In this document: piece after piece, positions 1 to 5,600 of the stretch
How the letters are laid out: each line of letters opens with the position of its first letter
Numbering within the stretch: position 1 is the stretch's first letter
NCBI GenBank assembly: GCA_008501835.1
Contig: QQUB01000438.1
Coordinates: 1-7,787, forward strand
Reading direction: 5' to 3'
Length of the DNA: 7,787 nt
Source of the DNA: Bacteroidota bacterium
Lineage (GTDB): Bacteria > Bacteroidota > Bacteroidia > Chitinophagales > Saprospiraceae
Notes under the pieces: generated by a model
Databases searched by the model: none
The model's input: the letters and a program-made list of their open reading frames with translations, nothing else
What the model was told of the DNA's origin: nothing
Position numbers and translations under genes: made by a program

Positions 1-43
1 AATTTATTCTACCGGTAAAGATAAATTATCCCATCAAAATAGT

Positions 44-251
44 AAAATTCAATGCCAGAGGCATGGCATATAATTGCATGGCACGCTAGGGCCGTGTAAT
101 AAGGCAAAATTAATTCAGTTCCATGGGAACGGCACAATTAGGCTCATAATCAATTAATTGTGTCGTTCCCATGGAACTCGGAAATTACCAATTCATAGCA
201 AGGCACTGACGTGCCATGCTATGAGATGCCGTCTCTCTGAGACTGGGTTTT
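44..251. repeat. Large imperfect palindrome upstream of the peroxidase gene
   Basis: Several inverted repeats in this gene-free stretch share one axis (positions i and 295-i pair). The inner arms are 117-140 and 155-178: 24 positions, 23 Watson-Crick pairs and one G-T pair, with a 14-nt spacer. The outer arms 56-84 and 211-239 match at 23 of 29 positions plus two G-T pairs. A further eight consecutive pairs, two of them G-T, join 44-51 to 244-251. The stretch between outer and inner arms (about 86-116 and 179-209) pairs poorly. Each inner arm is also self-complementary (GTTCC, three bases, GGAAC). No open frame of note lies inside. It could be a foldback or MITE-like element, a regulatory leader, or the terminator region of a gene left of the window. 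No T-run follows the arms, which argues against a simple terminator. The pairing is visible directly; the function is unknown. Confidence 0.7.
193..224. other. Hairpin within the right arm of the palindrome
   Basis: Positions 193-206 and 211-224 are complementary at 13 of 14 positions around a TGAC loop; the single mismatch is A201 opposite A216. This local hairpin uses bases that would otherwise pair with the left arm of the larger palindrome, so the two folds exclude each other. A smaller hairpin (GTCTC, TCT, GAGAC) follows at 231-243. The function is unknown. Confidence 0.6.
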
Positions 252-386
252 CGTAAGAGCAACACTATTTTGATCTATACAAAGTCCATAATGTAATTTA
301 CTCTGATGATTGAAACGAATCGACAAAAAAATAAAAAACCCAGATCTTCCCACATCCTTTACCCCTCACTTCACGTTATTAAATTT

Positions 387-1499
387 ATGAAGAGTCTTCG
401 CCACCCAAAAAGTATTATTATATGGCTGTTTCTGGCCATAGGGTTGTTTTCCTGCCCGGAAGATCCTTGTGACGGATGTGTAGATGATGTCATCCCAGGC
501 GATTATAATCCTACCGCATACGGTTTTCAGTTTCCGGAATGGTTGCCGGAATTTGAAGTTCCTTCAGATAATCCCATGACGGTTGAGGGCATTGCACTTG
601 GGCGAAAACTGTTTTATGAAACAGACCTTTCCGGGGATCGCAATATTTCCTGTGCCAGTTGTCACCAATTGGAAAATTCTTTTTCAGACAATATACCTTT
701 TAGCCTTGCCGGTAACGGACAAATGACTTCCAGGGGAGCAATGGCCCTTGTCAACCTTGGTTTTAATGAATCCAATTTATTGTGGGATGGTGGTGTGCAA
801 ACTTTAGAAGAACAGGTCTTGCAGGCGGTAGAAGATCCTTTGATGTTGGATGGTGACTGGATTGATGTTTTAGACCGGTTGACCATTGATGGAGAATATC
901 AGCAAATGTTCAGGGCAGCTTTTGGAGTAGAAAGGAAAAGTGAGATCAGCAAAGATCATGTTGCAAAAGCAATCGCACAATTTGAAAGAACCCTTGTGAG
1001 CTATAATTCGAGGTATGATCAGGTGGTTTGGGAAAATGATGGATGGTTTACCAATGAAGAAGAGCGGGGCAGAGCCTTATTTTTTAAGGAAGATGATCAG
1101 CAGGTTGAACATCCTGGATGTTCCCATTGTCATATTGCCAAATATTTTACAGACCATTCTTTCAGGAATAATGGAATAGACGGTCCTCCGAGTTTGTCTG
1201 ATTTTGAAGATCCGGGCAGGGGAGGGGTAACCGGGGTTTATTTCGATAATGGAAAATTCAGGGTGCCTACGCTGCGTAATATCGAAGTGACAGCTCCTTA
1301 TATGCATGATGGCAGATTCGAAACCCTGGAAGAAGTATTGGATCATTATAGCGCCGGGGGCCATGATTTAGAGAATGAAGATCCTAATATCAGGCCGTTT
1401 ACTTTGACAGAAACTCAAAAGCAGGATATGATTTCCTTCCTGAAAACCCTCACGGATACCGTTTTTTTGAATAAAACGGACTTCAAAAATCCGTTTTAG
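387..1499 (+). CDS. Di-heme cytochrome c peroxidase / MauG-family lipoprotein
   Basis: This protein probably reduces hydrogen peroxide to water with electrons from a c-type cytochrome, at the outer face of a cell membrane. Two c-type heme motifs are present: CASCH (C89-H93) and CSHCH (C245-H249), numbering from the ATG at 387. Family landmarks include GRKLFYETDLSGD before heme 1, LLWDGG near W133, the TDHSFRNNGI stretch after heme 2, and PYMHDGRF with M306, the likely axial Met of the high-potential heme. A Met here fits peroxidases better than MauG, which has Tyr. The frame is open from an ATG at 306, but 387 is preferred because it gives a standard lipoprotein signal: Lys/Arg start, hydrophobic stretch, then lipobox LFSC with Cys23. 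The 306 start would put 27 extra, mostly polar residues in front. The 370-residue length is normal for the family. WDGG replaces the more usual WDGR. No Shine-Dalgarno is seen, as is common in Bacteroidota. The next gene is 1.15 kb away, so it appears monocistronic. Confidence 0.93.
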   Translation: MKSLRHPKSIIIWLFLAIGLFSCPEDPCDGCVDDVIPGDYNPTAYGFQFPEWLPEFEVPSDNPMTVEGIALGRKLFYETDLSGDRNISCASCHQLENSFSDNIPFSLAGNGQMTSRGAMALVNLGFNESNLLWDGGVQTLEEQVLQAVEDPLMLDGDWIDVLDRLTIDGEYQQMFRAAFGVERKSEISKDHVAKAIAQFERTLVSYNSRYDQVVWENDGWFTNEEERGRALFFKEDDQQVEHPGCSHCHIAKYFTDHSFRNNGIDGPPSLSDFEDPGRGGVTGVYFDNGKFRVPTLRNIEVTAPYMHDGRFETLEEVLDHYSAGGHDLENEDPNIRPFTLTETQKQDMISFLKTLTDTVFLNKTDFKNPF

Positions 1500-1563
1500 G
1501 CGAACTTTTTTCGTTTATAAACGGAAAGAAAACGGTTTTTTTGAAAAAAAATTCGCTTTTTTT
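1500..1563 (+). terminator. Probable Rho-independent terminator of the peroxidase gene
   Basis: The arms 1500-1511 (GCGAAC then six T) and 1545-1556 (six A, A, TTCGC) pair with one C/A mismatch and are followed directly by seven T (1557-1563). The loop holds a perfect 12-bp palindrome, CGTTTATAAACG, at 1512-1523. A second hairpin, 1472-1480 with 1490-1498, overlaps the last codons and the TAG stop of the peroxidase gene. The placement right after the stop supports a terminator. The stem is AT-rich, so its strength is uncertain. Confidence 0.55.
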
Positions 1564-1631
1564 CGAACACAAAAAATGAAATATTTTCACAATTAATTAT
1601 TTACTAATTATTTTAATTAATTGAATTTCAG

Positions 1632-1676
1632 TTTTTTATAAAAATTAATTGATTGTTTTTTTATAAAAAATTAATT
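1632..1676. repeat. AT-rich tandem direct repeat
   Basis: Two copies of a T-run, ATA, A-run, TTAATT sequence occur at 1632-1650 and 1655-1676, about 24 bp apart. They lie in a very AT-rich stretch (about 1575-1700) that also contains several AATTAATT motifs. This may be simple low-complexity DNA or a bent or protein-binding region; no gene is visible. Confidence 0.45.
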
Positions 1677-1811
1677 CACAACGTATTTTTTTTGTCCTTT
1701 TTTTCCTGTTTAAGTGGTTGCATATTTGTATCGTCAAACAAAAGTAAGTGCTAATAAAAGTATTAGCCGAACAAAAATTTGAATATGTACTTGGGATATT
1801 AAGCTTGTGAG

Positions 1812-1848
1812 TAGGAAGTCAGTTTAATGGGGATTAGCTGACTTCCTA
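1812..1848. other. Perfect 11-bp hairpin in the intergenic region
   Basis: Positions 1812-1822 (TAGGAAGTCAG) are perfectly complementary to 1838-1848, with a 15-nt loop. No T-run follows, so it is not a canonical intrinsic terminator. A GGGAT box lies about 20 nt upstream at 1793, resembling the arrangement in the two terminator modules at 1934 and 2080. It could be a diverged third copy of that module or part of an RNA structure. Confidence 0.5.
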
Positions 1849-1933
1849 TTACAACTTCTCAAGTCCACGAAACGAAAAAAATAAAAAAAAGATATATAGG
1901 CATTCAGTTGCCGATTTTCAGTTTTGAAAATGT

Positions 1934-1950
1934 TTATGGGATTATAATTT
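1934..1950 (+). repeat. 17-nt direct repeat, copy 1
   Basis: This is an exact 17-nt match (TTATGGGATTATAATTT) to 2080-2096, 146 bp further on. Both copies are followed at short distance by a stem starting AAGTCGTATTA and then a T-run, so the repeated unit is sequence box plus terminator. Here the -7-like match is imperfect: one base too many between TA and TTTG. Confidence 0.6.
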
Positions 1951-1965
1951 GTTATTAGTTTTTGG

Positions 1966-2009
1966 AATAAGTCGTATTACCTGGGGAGGATAATGCGACT
2001 TATTTTTTT
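1966..2009 (+). terminator. Strong Rho-independent terminator 1
   Basis: The arms 1966-1979 and 1991-2004 form 14 pairs, 13 Watson-Crick and one T-G, around an 11-nt loop. Seven T at 2003-2009 complete the signal, the first two of them paired in the stem. It points to transcription on the + strand ending here, although the nearest upstream gene already has its own terminator at 1500-1563. That leaves either a backup terminator or the end of an unannotated short transcript. Confidence 0.75.
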
Positions 2010-2079
2010 GTCCCTACATCACATAATATTTGCCCTTTAAAAACAGTTATATTAATCCTATCACTATGAAACTCAAAAA

Positions 2080-2098
2080 TTATGGGATTATAATTTTG
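2080..2098 (+). promoter_or_regulatory. 17-nt direct repeat, copy 2, containing a TAnnTTTG -7-like element
   Basis: Positions 2080-2096 repeat 1934-1950 exactly. Bases 2091-2098 read TAATTTTG, which fits the Bacteroidota -7 consensus TAnnTTTG. No clear TTG -33 element is seen at the right distance, so promoter activity is uncertain. A start a few bases downstream would run almost directly into the terminator at 2109-2142. Confidence 0.35.
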
Positions 2099-2108
2099 TT
2101 TAGTAGTA

Positions 2109-2142
2109 AGTCGTATTACCCGTGTAATACGGCTCTTTTTTT
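2109..2142 (+). terminator. Strong Rho-independent terminator 2
   Basis: The arms 2109-2119 and 2124-2134 form 11 pairs, 10 Watson-Crick and one T-G, around a CCGT loop. One C and then seven T (2136-2142) follow. The left arm shares AAGTCGTATTA with terminator 1. It lies 510 bp before the adhesin start, so it could isolate that gene from upstream transcription or act as an attenuator in a long leader. Confidence 0.75.
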
Positions 2143-2651
2143 ACCCTTTCCTGTCAAAATCAGACCTTTTCCTAAATTGTGCTGAACAATTTTTTTCCCT
2201 GCTTGAATTGTAAGTATGGAAAAAAAATGTTTTCTTTGTTTCATGAAAAGAGAATTACCCAAAAAATTCTTTTCAGGCTCCACCGAAATTATTAATTGTT
2301 AAAGTAACATTGAAAAACCCCTTCCCCTTCTTCTTAAGGAATTTCATTTCTTAGGTTTTCCTTATAATAAGACATCTGTTTTTTGGGAATTTTAACTAGA
2401 GGCGAAAAAATTTGAAGAACTCATTTTGAGAAACAAATTTATCATAGGCTGTGAAGCACTTTGGTCAATGGGTTTCCTTATGGACCTTTTTGATTTTTTT
2501 CGAACAGTTATTGTTTATTGATCATTTTAACCTTTTTGTCAGGTTACGGTTTTCAACCATTTGTGACCATGGACTTGAGAAAGAGGTCTTAAAAGAGATT
2601 TGATTCGACGAACCTAAAAAATATTGCTAACAAACAAATTATACATCCACT
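2143..2651. other. Gene-free stretch before the adhesin gene
   Basis: No convincing gene is seen here. The stretch is AT-rich with many T- and A-runs. A weak AT-rich hairpin with a T-run occurs at 2174-2196 (7-bp stem), and a 7-bp inverted repeat at 2335-2341/2358-2364. No clear TAnnTTTG promoter was found for the downstream gene. The last 20 nt before the ATG at 2652 are A-rich without a Shine-Dalgarno, as is common in this phylum. Confidence 0.5.
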
Positions 2652-5600
2652 ATGAAAAGAGTTTTATCCTCTGTCAATTTTCATAAACAAAGCAATTGGG
2701 GTAAATTCTTGTTTTTACCGTTTGTTTTGTTTTTATCGTTCCAAACAGCCTACGCCCAATTTACAATATCCTTTGATATTACGGAGCCAACCTGTTTCGG
2801 ATTACCTAATGGAAGTGTAACTGCCATTCCAGTTGGTGGGACCGCTCCTTTTGTCTACAACTGGAATACTGGAGATTCCGGAGCCACACTTACCAATATC
2901 ACGGCCGGAACCTACACGGTTACAGTAACGGATGCGACTTTTACGTCTGTTACCCAAAGTGTTCTGGTTTCACAACCTTCATTGATTACGGTTACTTTTG
3001 ATGCGGAAGAATGTGATGTGCCATTTACGGTGACTGTCTTCGGAAATGGTGGTGTTGGGCCATACTCCTACAACTGGAGTACCGGTCAAAATACCCCAAC
3101 CATTGGAAATCTTCCCGCAGGTACTTACTGCGTCACACTCACTGACCAAAATGGCTGTGGTGCGGTTGATTGTATTACCCTGGAAGGAGAACCATTGTCC
3201 GTTAGCGTACTGGCCAATAGTGTCAATTGTTTTAATGGAAGTGATGGTACCATTACAGCCTTTCCGGCTGGGGGATCATCTCCTTATTCTTATGTCTGGA
3301 GTAATGGCATGACCGGTCAGTCGATTGGAGGATTAACATCTGGTGCTTATACCGTAACCCTTACCGATGCAAATGGTTGTACTGCTAGTGCGACCGGATT
3401 TGTTAGCAATGCACCACAAATAATTCTGAACCCAACGGTCAATAGTCCGGTTTGTCCCGGGGATACCAATGGAAGTATCACAGTTAATGCCAGTGGAGGG
3501 AACCCTCCATTTGCATATGCCTGGAATACAGGTCAAAATACACCAACTATAAATAATCTTGGGCCGGGAACTTATTCAGTCACTGTAGTTGATGCCAATA
3601 ATTGTCCGGTATCGACTTCAATTACTTTGAATTATCTTTCCAACCTTGATGTAGGTGCGCTCGGAACACCAGAAACATGTGAAGATTTCAATGATGGATT
3701 TCTTACAGCTGATGTTTCCGGTGGAGTTCAGCCTCTTACCTATTTATGGAGTGAGGGTTCTACCACCCAGGTTGTTACCGGTGTTACGCCGGGAACTTAC
3801 ACTGTTACCGTTACTGATGCAGTAGGTTGTTCCGGAACAGCTACAGCTATTGTTAATCCAGCTCCTGATTTTGAAATAAATGTTACCGGAGCCGGAATTT
3901 CCACTTGTGGAGCCGTTGACGGAGTTGCTACAGCCAATATCATTTCCGGGTTCGGGCCTTTTACCTTCCTGTGGAATACCGGTGAAACTACGCAGTCCAT
4001 CAGTGGATTGATCGGTGGCACCTATTCAGTTACGGTAACCAACGGACAGAATTGTATCGAAACTGGCAGTGTGTTTATTACCACACCTCCAAATGTTTTT
4101 GTTACGATAGATGCTACACCAACCGTTTGTGAAGGTGAAAGTGATGGAGAAGCTACGGCTGTAGTTACCGGCGGAACACCACCATTTACATATTTTTGGA
4201 GTAATGGCGGTACGACAGAAACTATTACCGGCCTTCCTGCCGGCACCTATTCAGTACTCGTGACCGATGCCAATGGATGTCAGGCATCAGCAAGTGCAAC
4301 CATTATTGAAGTGGATGAGCTTAATGTGACAGTCAATGCTACTGAAGTGGTTTGTGGAGCTGAAAATACGGGTTCCGCATTTGTAACTGTAAGTGGAGGT
4401 ATGGAACCCTATACTTATGCCTGGAGTAACGGAGGATCCGGAACATCTGTTGAGAACCTGGAAGACGGCACCTATAGTGTCGTCGTGACTGATGCTCTTG
4501 GTTGTACCGGAGTTGCTGAATTTACCATAACCATTATTGATGATTTCTCCATTTCTGTTGTGCCTAGAGATGTATTATGTTTTGGTGGAAATGACGGAAG
4601 TATTCTTGTGACGGCTTCCGGAGGAACGCCGCCTTACACTTATATGTGGGACAATGGTTTCAGCGGTATGGAAATTACTGACCTTACTGCCGGCAGTTAT
4701 ACAGTTACCGTTACAGAAGCTAATAACTGTACTATTGTAGAAACCATTACTATCAACCAGCCTCCATTATTGACGATTGGTGTTACAGGAACGAACCCTG
4801 ACTGTTTTGGAGAAAGTTCCGGGTCAGCTTCGGCATTTGCCAATGGAGGAACTTTACCTTATACATTTACCTGGAGTAATGAGGCCGATGGATCCGATCT
4901 GACTGATCTTCCGGCCGGTACCTATAGTGTAACCGTGACGGATGCAAATTTCTGTACGGCTGTTGGAGAGGTTACTCTTGTCGACCCTCTTGAAATTGAT
5001 CTTACTGTAAGTGCACCGATAATCGAATGCGCCGGGACCAATTCAGGAAGTGCTACAGCCATTCCTTCCGGAGGTACTATGCCATATTCCTATTTGTGGT
5101 CCAATGGAGGAACAACTCAAACGATCACCGGTATTCCAGCCGGAATTTATGGAGTGACCGTTACTGACGCCAATGGTTGTGAAGTAAGTGCCAGCACAAT
5201 CAGTGTACAGGAATTACCTGAAATACAAATAACTTTTGATGTAACCGATATCAGTTGTACCGATCAGGATGTTGGCATTATTGCCACCATGGTAACCGGC
5301 GGAACTGGACCATATACTTACCTTTGGGATAACGGAATGACTACCAGCACTATTTCCGGCCTGGCTGCCGGAACATATAGTGTTACCGTTACGGATGATA
5401 ACGGATGTGAAGCCACGGGAATGGCTACCGTTAACCAAACTCCTGGTTTGTCCGTGGGAGCTACATCGACTAATATAACCTGTGCCGGGTTCAATGATGG
5501 TACTGCTACAGCTATCGTTTCCGGTGGAACTGCTCCATTTAGTTATTCATGGAGTACAGGGGATGATACTGAAACAGTTACTGGACTTGCTCCGGGTACC

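Noticed and set aside
266..272. TATTTTG as a promoter -7 element for the peroxidase gene
   Set aside because: It is one base short of TAnnTTTG and has no TTG at the -33 position; it is too weak to annotate.
662..1364. Antisense frames of 74 and 95 codons opposite the peroxidase gene
   Set aside because: They overlap a gene with conserved heme motifs on the + strand, and their translations show no domain.
2216..2302. Short frame of 28 codons on the + strand (starts MEKKCFLCF)
   Set aside because: It is very short, lies in low-complexity A/T-rich DNA, has no recognisable start context and no family resemblance.
3797..4246. Two back-to-back 74-codon frames on the - strand, each exactly 225 bp long
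   Set aside because: They lie opposite the SprB repeats, and their length simply mirrors the 225-bp repeat period; translations are low-complexity V/P/T and unlike real proteins.
5214..5438. Another 74-codon frame on the - strand inside the repeat array
   Set aside because: It is an antisense echo of the same repeat codon pattern with no start signal and no family match.
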